From assembly GCF_050874005.1 (NCBI RefSeq), contig NZ_JBNMJV010000066.1:1-8756 (forward strand): a stretch of 8,756 nt of DNA, read 5' to 3'. Origin of the DNA: Huintestinicola sp050874005 (GTDB taxonomy: Bacteria > Bacillota > Clostridia > Oscillospirales > Ruminococcaceae). Made by a program: the position numbers and the translations under genes. The notes under the pieces were generated by a model. That model was not told the origin of the DNA. It did not search any database and worked only from the letters and a program-made list of their open reading frames with translations. This document shows positions 1 to 6,938 of this stretch, piece by piece; the first letter of the stretch is position 1; every line of letters starts with the position of its first letter.

Positions 1-1
1 T

Positions 2-259
2 ACGATTGCTATCGGGTATATCTCTGAAATATCGGGCAAATCAGAAAACATAAAACTACGTGCGGAAATTATTCAAGTTTCTAAGCGTTTATTTGGTGTA
101 CCCGATTTTTTATATTATGCTGTTGCCGACGGTATTTTTGTAATCTTAAAAACGGTTAAATCGGGTATTGGCACATTCTTTTCTTTGCCCGATTGTAGCA
201 CTCAATTGTCTCTGTTTTCTGATTCGGATGCGTCAAGGCTGAATTTTGGGGAAACTTAA
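2..259 (+). CDS. C-terminal end (85 codons) of an unrecognised protein, 5' end outside window
   Basis: An open frame enters from the left edge and stops at TAA 257-259, giving 85 residues that end in SRLNFGET. I do not recognise the family. The visible part is a mix of short hydrophobic stretches (around FLYYAVADGIFVILK) and a polar tail, with no clear membrane segment or catalytic motif. Its last codons lie inside a 17-bp sequence (244-260) that recurs in inverted orientation at 8620-8636. A coding frame that ends within a terminal inverted repeat is common for insertion-sequence transposases, so a mobile-element gene is a reasonable inference, but no transposase motif is visible. No start or promoter can be assigned. 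The frame is open over its whole visible length with plausible amino-acid content. Confidence 0.55.
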   Translation, partial: TIAIGYISEISGKSENIKLRAEIIQVSKRLFGVPDFLYYAVADGIFVILKTVKSGIGTFFSLPDCSTQLSLFSDSDASRLNFGET

Positions 260-260
260 A
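244..260 (+). repeat. 17-bp inverted repeat, left copy (partner 8620-8636)
   Basis: TTTTGGGGAAACTTAAA here is the exact reverse complement of 8620-8636. Three further bases outside the match agree except for one (ATA against GTA). The left copy includes the stop codon of the truncated gene. Read as a terminal repeat, this would be the right-hand end of an element lying to the left. The match is directly visible; the element is inference. Confidence 0.6.
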
Positions 261-274
261 ATAAACAATACAAC

Positions 275-303
275 TTGACATATGCAGCATTTTAGGGTAT
301 AAT
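275..303 (+). promoter_or_regulatory. perfect sigma-70/sigma-A promoter for queF
   Basis: TTGACA at 275-280 and TATAAT at 298-303 are separated by exactly 17 bp, matching the consensus at every position. The expected start of transcription is near 309-310. That gives a leader of about 60 nt before the queF ATG at 369. Confidence 0.85.
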
Positions 304-314
304 AAAATAAACCG

Positions 315-338
315 AATAACCGCCTTCGGGCGGTTATT
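315..338 (+). terminator. C(UUCG)G hairpin at the 5' end of the queF transcript
   Basis: AATAACCGCC (315-324) pairs perfectly with GGCGGTTATT (329-338) around a TTCG loop, followed by GTTTTATC. The shape is that of an intrinsic terminator with a weak U tract. It starts only about five bases after the predicted start site of the queF promoter, so for queF it would be a 5'-end hairpin: an mRNA stabiliser or a leaky early attenuator. For transcripts coming from the left it could be a genuine terminator. Which role dominates cannot be decided from sequence. Confidence 0.6.
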
Positions 339-368
339 GTTTTATCAGAAAGGACGGTATATTAAATA

Positions 369-866
369 ATGGAAGGCAGAACTGCAGAGGAAAAACAGGG
401 CATAACACTGCTCGGAAATCAGAAAACAAAATACCCCGACGATTATGCACCCGAGGTTTTGGAAACTTTTGTAAACAAGCATCAGGATAATGATTATTTC
501 GTTAAATTCAATTGTCCCGAATTTACAAGCCTTTGCCCTATCACAGGACAGCCCGATTTTGCAACAATTTATATCTCATACATTCCCGATATAAAAATGG
601 TAGAATCAAAATCCCTTAAACTGTATCTTTTCAGCTTCAGAAATCACGGCGATTTTCACGAGGACTGCGTTAATATAATTATGAAGGATCTCATTAAGCT
701 TATGGATCCCAAATATATTGAAGTATGGGGAAAATTCACGCCACGAGGCGGAATTTCCATTGACCCCTACTGCAATTACGGAAGAAAAGGAACAAAGTTC
801 GAAGAGATGGCTTTTCGCAGGCTGAGCGAGCACGATATGTACCCGGAAAAGGTGGATAATCGCTGA
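369..866 (+). CDS. queF: NADPH-dependent 7-cyano-7-deazaguanine reductase QueF (type I, short form)
   Basis: Reduces the nitrile of preQ0 to the aminomethyl group of preQ1 with two NADPH, a cytoplasmic step in making the queuosine base of tRNA. The 165 residues match the length of the Bacillus-type single-domain enzyme. Visible signatures are FTSLCPITGQPDFATIYISY with the thioimide-forming Cys56 and acid Asp63, then the QueF motif ESKSLKLY (79-86) that binds NADPH, then NHGDFHED with His97 and Glu98 of the substrate pocket. The N-terminal GITLLGN and the C-terminal YPEKVDNR are typical of the family, supporting the ATG at 369. The Shine-Dalgarno is weak (AAAGGA 349-354, 14 nt from ATG). No other queuosine gene is present, and I see no preQ1 riboswitch in the short leader. 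No terminator separates it from the next gene, so read-through is likely. Confidence 0.97.
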   Translation: MEGRTAEEKQGITLLGNQKTKYPDDYAPEVLETFVNKHQDNDYFVKFNCPEFTSLCPITGQPDFATIYISYIPDIKMVESKSLKLYLFSFRNHGDFHEDCVNIIMKDLIKLMDPKYIEVWGKFTPRGGISIDPYCNYGRKGTKFEEMAFRRLSEHDMYPEKVDNR

Positions 867-872
867 AACCTA

Positions 873-901
873 TTGACATCAGCTTCCTTTTGAGTTATAA
901 T
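873..901 (+). promoter_or_regulatory. perfect sigma-A promoter for the iscR-like gene
   Basis: TTGACA at 873-878 and TATAAT at 896-901 are separated by 17 bp, a full consensus match. It begins 6 bp after the queF stop codon. Transcription should start near 907-908, inside the inverted repeat at 903-926. Confidence 0.85.
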
Positions 902-902
902 A

Positions 903-926
903 ATAGTAATCTGCTATGATTAGTAT
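903..926 (+). promoter_or_regulatory. inverted repeat over the iscR start site, likely autoregulatory operator
   Basis: ATAGTAATC (903-911) and GATTAGTAT (918-926) form 9-bp arms with one mismatch around TGCTAT. The repeat begins one base after the -10 box, where a bound dimer would block RNA polymerase. Its ATAG...GTAT ends and 24-bp size resemble the 25-bp type I sites recognised by [2Fe-2S] IscR in Escherichia coli, although the inner bases differ. Autoregulation by the downstream gene product is inference. Confidence 0.55.
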
Positions 927-946
927 AAAAGAAGGGACTTGATGCA

Positions 947-1384
947 ATGAAAATATCAACAAAGGGCCGCTATGCTCTTAGAATGATGTGCGATCTTGCT
1001 ATGAATGACACAGGCGCTGCAATCCCGCTCAAAGACATTGCTAAAAACCAGGATATAAGTGTTAAATATCTTGAACAAATAGTTATCCTTCTTAGCCGTG
1101 CGGGATTTGTAAAAAGCGTTCGTGGCGCACAGGGAGGCTACAAGCTGACAAATCCGCCTAAATACTACACCATCGGTATGATACTTAGGCTTACTGAGGG
1201 CAATCTTGCTCCAGTTTCCTGTCTTGAGGATAACGTCAACCAGTGTGAAAGAGCAGGTGAGTGTGCTACTCTTTTTGTATGGCAGAAGCTTTATGATGCA
1301 ATTACCTATGTGGTGGATAACATCACTATCGAGGATATTGTAAATCATTCAAAGAGCATTACTTCAAATGATTATGTGATATGA
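947..1384 (+). CDS. Rrf2-family transcriptional regulator, IscR-like, with three conserved cysteines
   Basis: A 145-residue DNA-binding regulator of the Rrf2/IscR/CymR family. The N-terminal winged helix-turn-helix spans about residues 1-70, with the family start MKISTKGRYALRMM, the recognition-helix segment ISVKYLEQI (37-45) and the wing RGAQGGYKL (59-67). A dimerisation helix follows. Cys92, Cys100 and Cys106 (C-X7-C-X5-C) sit where IscR has its Fe-S ligands (C-X5-C-X5-C in E. coli), so it probably senses an Fe-S cluster. The wider first spacing is a variation. The start is supported by AAGGGA at 932-937, 9 nt from ATG. It has its own promoter with an inverted repeat over the start site, suggesting autoregulation. 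It faces the metY-cysK operon and could alternatively be a CymR-type cysteine regulator; the cysteine triad favours the IscR type. Confidence 0.9.
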   Translation: MKISTKGRYALRMMCDLAMNDTGAAIPLKDIAKNQDISVKYLEQIVILLSRAGFVKSVRGAQGGYKLTNPPKYYTIGMILRLTEGNLAPVSCLEDNVNQCERAGECATLFVWQKLYDAITYVVDNITIEDIVNHSKSITSNDYVI

Positions 1385-1421
1385 AAAAACTCGGGAGAAT
1401 AACTGCTTCTCCCGAGTTTTT
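1385..1421. terminator. bidirectional intrinsic terminator between iscR-like gene and tex
   Basis: A perfect 15-bp stem pairs 1385-1399 with 1407-1421 around a 7-nt loop. The GC core CTCGGGAG/CTCCCGAG is flanked by A5 on the left and T5 on the right, so it works in both directions. It begins directly after the stop codon of the + strand gene and lies 3 bp beyond the end of tex, serving both convergent units. Confidence 0.95.
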
Positions 1422-1424
1422 ATT

Positions 1425-3602
1425 TTAATCTATTGATTTAGGTGCTCTGTCGGGTCTCATAGTAAGAGAAATTCTCTTGCGCTTCATATCGACCTCAAGT
1501 ACCCATACCTTGACAACATCGCCGACCTTAACAGCTTCAAGAGGGTGCTTTATAAATCTGTTGCATATCTGGGAAATATGCACAAGTCCGTCCTCGTGAA
1601 CGCCGCAGTCCACAAAGCAGCCGAAATCGGTTATATTTCTGATTGTTCCCATTAGCTCCATACCCGGTTTAAGGTCTTTAAGCTCCATAACATCGCCGCT
1701 TCTGAGCAGGGGAGGGGGCAGTTCGTCTCGAGGGTCACGTCCCGGCTTGGCAAGCTCTTTGAGGATATCACGTATGGTAGGAACGCCCACGCCGATCTTT
1801 TCCGAAATGGACTGCACGCCTATCTTATCCGCTGCTGCGGAGATATCGTTCATCTTCTCGCTGCCGATGTCTGCAAGGGTAAAGCCGCAGATGTCCATAA
1901 GCTCTGCAGCCGCCTTGTAGCTTTCGGGGTGAACAGAGGTATTGTCAAGGGGATTTTTCCCCATAGGAACTCTTAAAAAGCCTGCACATTGCTCAAATGC
2001 CTTTGCTCCAAGCTTTGGCACCTTCATAAGCTGCTTTCTGTCGGTAAATGCACCGTTTTCCTCACGATATGCAACGATATTTTTCGCAACTCCCGAATTT
2101 ATGCCCGAAATGTAGGTGAGCAGCGACTGTGAAGCCGTATTCAGATCAACGCCCACCGAGTTTACGCAGTCCTCAACAACGCCGCCTAAAGCTTCGTCAA
2201 GACGTGCTTTGGGCATATCGTGTTGATACTGTCCAACTCCGATGGATTTTGGGTCTATCTTAACAAGCTCCGCAAGAGGGTCCTGTAATCTTCGTGCAAT
2301 TGAAACTGCGCTTCTAAGTGATACGTCATAATCGGGAAACTCCTCTGCGGCAAGCTTTGAAGCCGAATAAACAGATGCGCCTGCCTCGGAGATCACCATA
2401 TATGATACTTTTCTGTCAATACCCTTGATTATTTCCGAAACTATCTGCTCGGACTCACGTGAAGCCGTTCCATTTCCTATGGCAATGGTGGTCACATTGT
2501 ATTTTTCAATAAGCTGTATTATTTTCTGCTTGCCCTGTTCAATTTTGAATTTCTCATTTGTGGTAATGTATGCCACGCCTGTGTCAAGCACCTTGCCCGT
2601 TCCGTCAACCACCGCAAGCTTGCAGCCTGTCCTGAAACCGGGGTCAACTCCAAGAGTAATGCTGTCTTTAACGGGAGGCTGCATAAGAAGCTGACGAAGA
2701 TTTGAGGAGAATACTTTAATTGCCGACTCGCTTGCCTTGTCGGTAAGCTCCGCACGTATCTCACGCTCCACAGATGGAGCAATGAGACGTTTCCAGCTGT
2801 CAAGGCAGGCAGCTTCCACAAGCTCCGCACATTTGCAGGGGCTTTTTTTATATGCTCCGAGAATGACCCTTTCAGCGTCTCCCTCGGGAAGTGTTACCGA
2901 TACTTTGAGCTTTTCTTCACGCTCTCCTCTGTCAAGAGCAAGTATCCTGTGTCCTGCTATTTTGCTCACAGGCTCAGAAAATTCGTAGTAATTTCTGTAA
3001 GTTCCCTCGGGGTCCTTTTCCTCGTCTCCTGCGGAATTTACAAAGCCACGGGCGTTATACTGCTTTCTGAGCCGCTTTCTGAGTTCAGCGTCATCTGAGA
3101 CATTTTCGGCAATAATATCGCATGCGCCGGTAATGGCATCCTCGGCAGTCTCAACGCCTTTTTCGGCGTCAATATATTTCTCAGCTTCTTTTTCGGGGTC
3201 AGCTTTCGGAGACTGTTCAAGAATGAACACCGCTAAAGGCTCAAGTCCCTTTTCCTTTGCCACCGACGCTCTTGTGCGGCGTTTCTGCTTGAAAGGACGG
3301 TAAATATCCTCAAGCTCGACCAGAACCGAAGCGCCTGCAATGGCAGCTTCAAGCTCGGGTGTCATTTTTCCCTGTTCGGTTATGGAATTGATAATTTCGC
3401 TGCGGCGCTTGTCCAGATTTCTAAGATATGTCAGCCTTTCGGAGATAAGTCTTATGGTCTGATCGTCAAGAGTGCCGTGATATTCCTTTCGGTAACGGGC
3501 GATAAAGGGCACGGTGCAGCCGCTGTCGAGGAAGTTGATTATATTGTCAATGTAGTCCTGTCTGACATTAAATTCGTTGTGAAGCTGTACGTTTATTTCC
3601 AT
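1425..3602 (-). CDS. tex: S1 RNA-binding protein Tex (YhgF family transcription accessory protein)
   Basis: A 725-residue cytoplasmic nucleic-acid-binding protein of the Tex/YhgF family, close to the usual length. Domains in order: helical N-terminal Tex region (about 1-190, with the family signature VPFIARYRKE at 31-40 and the LEDIYRPFKQKRRT segment at 97-110); YqgF/RNase H-like fold (about 314-440, ITLGVDPGFRTGCKLAVVDG); helix-hairpin-helix pair (about 490-560, around YISGINSGVAKNIVAYREENGAF and KVPKLGAKAFEQCAGFLR); C-terminal S1 domain (about 645-715, GMELMGTIRNITDFGCFVDCGV...DGLVHISQI). The family affects transcription and RNA handling, but its exact role is unsettled. The ATG at 3602 is supported by AAAGGAAA (3616-3609). 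It starts 13 nt after the radical SAM gene and is the last gene of the metY-cysK-pflX-tex operon, ending at the bidirectional terminator. Confidence 0.96.
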   Translation of the reverse strand: MEINVQLHNEFNVRQDYIDNIINFLDSGCTVPFIARYRKEYHGTLDDQTIRLISERLTYLRNLDKRRSEIINSITEQGKMTPELEAAIAGASVLVELEDIYRPFKQKRRTRASVAKEKGLEPLAVFILEQSPKADPEKEAEKYIDAEKGVETAEDAITGACDIIAENVSDDAELRKRLRKQYNARGFVNSAGDEEKDPEGTYRNYYEFSEPVSKIAGHRILALDRGEREEKLKVSVTLPEGDAERVILGAYKKSPCKCAELVEAACLDSWKRLIAPSVEREIRAELTDKASESAIKVFSSNLRQLLMQPPVKDSITLGVDPGFRTGCKLAVVDGTGKVLDTGVAYITTNEKFKIEQGKQKIIQLIEKYNVTTIAIGNGTASRESEQIVSEIIKGIDRKVSYMVISEAGASVYSASKLAAEEFPDYDVSLRSAVSIARRLQDPLAELVKIDPKSIGVGQYQHDMPKARLDEALGGVVEDCVNSVGVDLNTASQSLLTYISGINSGVAKNIVAYREENGAFTDRKQLMKVPKLGAKAFEQCAGFLRVPMGKNPLDNTSVHPESYKAAAELMDICGFTLADIGSEKMNDISAAADKIGVQSISEKIGVGVPTIRDILKELAKPGRDPRDELPPPLLRSGDVMELKDLKPGMELMGTIRNITDFGCFVDCGVHEDGLVHISQICNRFIKHPLEAVKVGDVVKVWVLEVDMKRKRISLTMRPDRAPKSID

Positions 3603-3615
3603 TTTATGTTTCCTT

Positions 3616-4515
3616 TCATTTATCTATCCCGATAAGGTCAAAATCGGGAGTATATTCCTCTTTGGCGGAGGAGCGCTCCTGCATATATCCCTTGAAGCCA
3701 AGCTCGGCTGCAAGCTCTGCCACCTTGTTGTATTCATAGGTGGATATCCTGCGGTTTATTTCTTTATGCTCGGAGCTTTTGTAAAAAGGTGTATACTGGC
3801 TCATAAGGCTGAGAAGAAAGCTTTCCTTGTCAAAAAGCCTGTCAATTTCCCTGAGGACCGCTTCGGAATCATTCCGGTGGGAAGGCAGCACCATATGCCT
3901 GATGATAACGCCCTTTTTCATTATGCCGTTTTTATCAATTACGGGCTTTCCCGCAAGCTCTATCATTTTCGAGACCGCTTTTGAAGCATATTCAAAATAA
4001 TCGGGAGCAGAGGAATATTTTTCCGAAAGCTCAGGGCTGAAATATTTTAGGTCGGGCATAAAAATATCCACATACCCACTAAGCAGTTCAAGAGTCTCCG
4101 TCTTTTCATATCCGCCGCTGTTGTAGGCAACGGGGATATGGAGACTGTGACCGCATTGGTCAAGTGCGGAAATTATCTGCGGCACATAATGAGTGGGGCT
4201 TACAAGATTGATGTTATGAGCGCCCTTTTCCTGAAGCTCAAGGAAAATTTCCGCAAGCCTGTGAGTGGTAATCTCTTTGCCGAAATTCTCGGCAGAAATT
4301 TTATAATTCTGACAGAAGCAGCATTTTAAGCTGCACCCCGAAAAGAAAACCGTTCCCGATCCTCTTGTGCCCGAAATGCAGGGCTCCTCCCACATATGAA
4401 GATAAGCCTTTGCGGCACGGGGAAGCAGTCCTCCGCAGCAAATTCCTGCCGATATTTCCCTGTCCGCTTTGCATTCTCTCGGGCAGAGAGTGCAGCATTT
4501 AAGAATGTTATTCAT
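3616..4515 (-). CDS. PflX-like radical SAM protein (pyruvate-formate-lyase-activase-like, function unknown)
   Basis: A radical S-adenosylmethionine enzyme of the uncharacterised PflX/COG1313 type. From the chosen start it has 299 residues, the usual size. The cluster motif C-X3-C-X2-C is CSLKCCFC, with Cys61, Cys65 and Cys68 binding the [4Fe-4S] centre. An N-terminal cysteine cluster (KCCTLCPREC, residues 6-15, then Cys26/Cys27) is typical of this subfamily and may bind a second metal centre. NLVSPTHYVP and VAYNSGGYE are further family signatures. I chose ATG 4515 over the upstream GTG 4551 or ATG 4533: its ATGAATAA overlaps the cysK stop by 8 nt, which suits translational coupling, the protein then starts just before the family CTLCPR motif, and none of the starts has a clear Shine-Dalgarno. 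The substrate is unknown; no glycyl-radical partner is in the window. Confidence 0.9.
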   Translation of the reverse strand: MNNILKCCTLCPRECKADREISAGICCGGLLPRAAKAYLHMWEEPCISGTRGSGTVFFSGCSLKCCFCQNYKISAENFGKEITTHRLAEIFLELQEKGAHNINLVSPTHYVPQIISALDQCGHSLHIPVAYNSGGYEKTETLELLSGYVDIFMPDLKYFSPELSEKYSSAPDYFEYASKAVSKMIELAGKPVIDKNGIMKKGVIIRHMVLPSHRNDSEAVLREIDRLFDKESFLLSLMSQYTPFYKSSEHKEINRRISTYEYNKVAELAAELGFKGYMQERSSAKEEYTPDFDLIGIDK

Positions 4516-5515
4516 ATTTGTGTGCAATAACATCGGTAAGCAGGATATCACGGGTCAGATAATTATCCTTTACAGCGTGTTCTTCGGAATAATCGGTGGA
4601 GAGATATTTTTTATTATCGTCCGCAAAAACTGTGACAACGGTACTGTCAGCCCCCAGCTGTTCACGTGCAAGGATACAGCCCAGCATATTTGCGCCCGAG
4701 GATATGCCAACACCTATGCCAAAACGTCTTGAAAGGGTCTGAGCCATAATTATTGAGTCGATATCGTCAACGGAAATAACCTTATCCGTCTCCTCAAGCT
4801 TCAGGATAGGTGGGATAAACTCGTCGGAAATGCCTTGTATGCGATGTTTGCCAACCTTATAGCCTGTTGAAAGGGTGGGGGAGTTAAGCGGTTCAAGGGG
4901 GTAGATCTTGCATTCGGGGTTATCCTCTTTAAGCCGCTTGCCGATACCCATTACAGTGCCGCCCGTTCCAACGCCCGCAACAACGCCGTCTGCTTTAAGT
5001 CCGAGAGCAGCAAGCTGACGGGATATTTCCTCGCCGGTGTAAATCATATGTGCTTCGGTATTGTCCTCGTTCGAAAACTGGCAGGGGAGAAACACGTTAC
5101 CCTGCTTTGCAAGTTCTTCCGTAAGGGCGATAGAGCCTAAAAATCCGCCCTGCTCTCTTGAAACGAGACGAACCTCTGCTCCGAAGCTTTTCATAAGATT
5201 TATTCGCTCGGCACTCATCCAGTCGGGCATATAGATAATGACCTTGTGACCAAGGTAACTTCCGATAGCCGAGAATGCTATGCCCGTATTGCCGCTTGTA
5301 GCTTCGCATATCACATCGGTGGGGGATATAGCGTCATTCTCATAAGCTCTTTTCAGAATATGAAAGGCAACTCTGTCCTTGATGCTGCCTGTCATATTCA
5401 GATATTCCGCCTTGGCAAATATCCTGCCGGGACGGTCTTTGTAAGTGTAGCGTATCTCAAGCAGGGGAGTTTTTCCGATAAGCCCCTCGATACCGCTGAA
5501 TTTATCTGTATTCAT
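4508..5515 (-). CDS. cysK: cysteine synthase (O-acetylserine sulfhydrylase), PLP-dependent
   Basis: Replaces the acetate of O-acetylserine with sulfide to give cysteine, using pyridoxal phosphate, in the cytoplasm. The 335 residues show the fold-type II signatures: NMTGSIKDR with the PLP-binding Lys46, the substrate loop TSGNTG (73-78), the phosphate-binding GVGTGGT (181-187) and the SSGA site for the pyridine nitrogen (272-275). GLIGKTPLLEI near the N-terminus is also typical. It is about 20 residues longer than common CysK proteins through the tail after about 310. The ATG at 5515 has AGAGGT (5533-5528) 12 nt upstream, a little far. It follows metY by 20 nt in one transcript. A cystathionine-beta-synthase-like activity is possible but less likely, as no CBS or heme domain is present. 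Confidence 0.93.
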   Translation of the reverse strand: MNTDKFSGIEGLIGKTPLLEIRYTYKDRPGRIFAKAEYLNMTGSIKDRVAFHILKRAYENDAISPTDVICEATSGNTGIAFSAIGSYLGHKVIIYMPDWMSAERINLMKSFGAEVRLVSREQGGFLGSIALTEELAKQGNVFLPCQFSNEDNTEAHMIYTGEEISRQLAALGLKADGVVAGVGTGGTVMGIGKRLKEDNPECKIYPLEPLNSPTLSTGYKVGKHRIQGISDEFIPPILKLEETDKVISVDDIDSIIMAQTLSRRFGIGVGISSGANMLGCILAREQLGADSTVVTVFADDNKKYLSTDYSEEHAVKDNYLTRDILLTDVIAHKYE

Positions 5516-5535
5516 TTGAGTAGGTGTACCTCTTA

Positions 5536-6822
5536 TTACATTTTATCGAAAGCCTGTTTCAGATCGGCAAGTATATCGTCAATGTTCTCAAGTCCCACAG
5601 AAAGACGGATAAGTCCGCCGTCAATTCCTGCCGCAACAAGCTGCTCGTCGGAAAGCTGACGGTGAGTTGCGGAAGCAGGGTGAAGAACACAGGTGCGGAT
5701 ATCCGCAACGTGAACTTCGTTGGAAGCAAGCTCAAGAGAGTCCATAAATCTTACAGCTGCGTCACGTCCGCCCTTTATTGAGAAAGAAATAACGCCGCTT
5801 GTGCCGAGAGGAAGATACTTTTCGGCAAGGCTATGGTATTTATCTGTTTTAAGACCGGGATAGTATACAGCTTCTACCTTATCCGATGAAGCAATAAATT
5901 CTGCCGCTTTGAGGGCATTGCTGCAATAAACGGGCATACGTACAGCAAGTGTCTCAAGACCGAGATTTAATAGGAACGAGGAGTGAGCGGCAGGATAGCA
6001 GCCGAAATCTCTCATAAGCTGCATTCTTGCCTTGGTAATGTATGGAGCGGCAGGGTACTGCTTGGTGTAGACTGTTCCGTGGTAGCTCTCGTCAGGTTCG
6101 GAAAGGCAGGGGAATTTGCCATTATCCCAGTTGAATTTGCCGCTGTCAACAATAACTCCGCCCACCTGAACAGCGTGACCGTCCATATACTTTGAGGTGG
6201 AGTGAACAACAATATCAGCGCCCCATTCGATAGGTCTGCATAAATAAGGCGTAGCAAAAGTATTGTCAACAATAAGTGGAACATTGTGCTTATGAGCGGC
6301 ATTTGCCCACATTTCTATATCAAATACAGTAAGTGCGGGATTGGCGATAGTCTCACCGAAAACAGCCTTAGTGTTAGGCTTGAAAGCAGAGTCAAGCTCC
6401 TCGGGAGTTGCGTTTACATCAACCCAGATGCACTCAATGCCCATTTTTTTAAGAGTGAAGCCGAAAAGATTGACGGTTCCTCCATAGATAGAGGAAGAAG
6501 CGATAAAGCTGTCTCCTGCCTCGCAGATGTTAAGGATAGACAGAAGGGAAGCCGCCTGACCGCTTGATGTGCACATTGCCGCAGCACCGCCCTCAAGAGC
6601 AGCTATCTTCTTCTCAACGCAGTCTGTGGTGGGGTTTTCAAAACGTGAGTATATAAGGCTCAGGGTCGGGTCGTCAAACACGTCTGCAACGGAATTTGTG
6701 GAGTCGTAAACATATGTAGTGCTCTGAACAATTGGCATTACACGTGGTTCGCCGTTTTTTGGAGTATAGCCCGAGTGCAGGCATTTGGTTTCGATTTTGG
6801 CAGTATTTTTGATTTCTTTCAC
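5536..6822 (-). CDS. metY: O-acetylhomoserine sulfhydrylase (O-acetylhomoserine aminocarboxypropyltransferase), PLP-dependent
   Basis: Makes homocysteine from O-acetylhomoserine and sulfide, the direct sulfhydrylation route to methionine. The 428 residues are the normal length for MetY and longer than the roughly 380-400 of cystathionine gamma-synthase or beta-lyase, which favours MetY within the Cys/Met PLP family. Visible signatures are the N-terminal TKCLHSGYTP, the phosphate-binding YSRFENPT (58-65), SSGQAA (86-91), the PLP-contacting VDNTFATPY (185-193) and HSTSKYMDGHA with the Schiff-base Lys211. The start is GTG at 6822, chosen because GGAGG (6835-6831) lies 8 nt upstream. It is the first gene of the metY-cysK-pflX-tex operon, behind its own promoter. 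The roughly 46-nt leader is too short for a SAM riboswitch or T-box, so control is more likely at the palindrome next to the start site. Confidence 0.95.
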   Translation of the reverse strand: MKEIKNTAKIETKCLHSGYTPKNGEPRVMPIVQSTTYVYDSTNSVADVFDDPTLSLIYSRFENPTTDCVEKKIAALEGGAAAMCTSSGQAASLLSILNICEAGDSFIASSSIYGGTVNLFGFTLKKMGIECIWVDVNATPEELDSAFKPNTKAVFGETIANPALTVFDIEMWANAAHKHNVPLIVDNTFATPYLCRPIEWGADIVVHSTSKYMDGHAVQVGGVIVDSGKFNWDNGKFPCLSEPDESYHGTVYTKQYPAAPYITKARMQLMRDFGCYPAAHSSFLLNLGLETLAVRMPVYCSNALKAAEFIASSDKVEAVYYPGLKTDKYHSLAEKYLPLGTSGVISFSIKGGRDAAVRFMDSLELASNEVHVADIRTCVLHPASATHRQLSDEQLVAAGIDGGLIRLSVGLENIDDILADLKQAFDKM

Positions 6823-6854
6823 GTTATTGACCTCCGATTATTTTTTGTGCTGAA

Positions 6855-6865
6855 ATACTCAGTAT
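6855..6865. promoter_or_regulatory. perfect palindrome at the metY transcription start, possible operator
   Basis: ATACT-C-AGTAT is a perfect 11-bp palindrome about 11 bp downstream of the -10 box, a few bases after the predicted start of the metY transcript. It sits within a looser symmetric stretch (GAAATACTCAGTATATTTC, 6852-6870). A repressor bound here would block the whole sulfur operon. Which regulator binds is unknown; the Rrf2-family protein at 947-1384 is a candidate only by proximity. Confidence 0.4.
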
Positions 6866-6875
6866 ATTTCCTTAT

Positions 6876-6904
6876 ATTATACCATAGTTTTGTTATTAAG
6901 TCAA
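6876..6904 (-). promoter_or_regulatory. sigma-A promoter of the metY-cysK-pflX-tex operon
   Basis: On the minus strand TTGACT (6904-6899) and TATAAT (6881-6876) are separated by 17 bp, with an added TGG before the -10 that makes an extended -10 element. Only one base departs from consensus. The expected start is near 6869, giving a leader of about 46 nt. Confidence 0.85.
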
Positions 6905-6938
6905 TTTTTTCTAAAAAATTCTTACGATAATCAATGTA

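Noticed and set aside
304..368. preQ1 riboswitch in front of queF
   Set aside because: The leader is only about 60 nt and is taken up by a simple UUCG hairpin. I see no preQ1-type stem with the A-rich tail that would form a pseudoknot.
2425..2988. Open frames on the + strand, and a minus-strand frame in another phase, within tex
   Set aside because: They lie wholly inside the well-supported tex gene, show no family signature and have low-complexity Ser/Pro-type content typical of shadow frames.
4516..4551. Longer N-terminus for the radical SAM protein starting at GTG 4551 or ATG 4533
   Set aside because: No ribosome binding site at either, a larger overlap with cysK, and the extra residues do not resemble the family, which normally begins just before the CTLCPR motif.
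6823..6869. SAM riboswitch or T-box leader for metY
   Set aside because: About 46 nt between predicted start site and GTG is too short for either, and no terminator-like switch is present.
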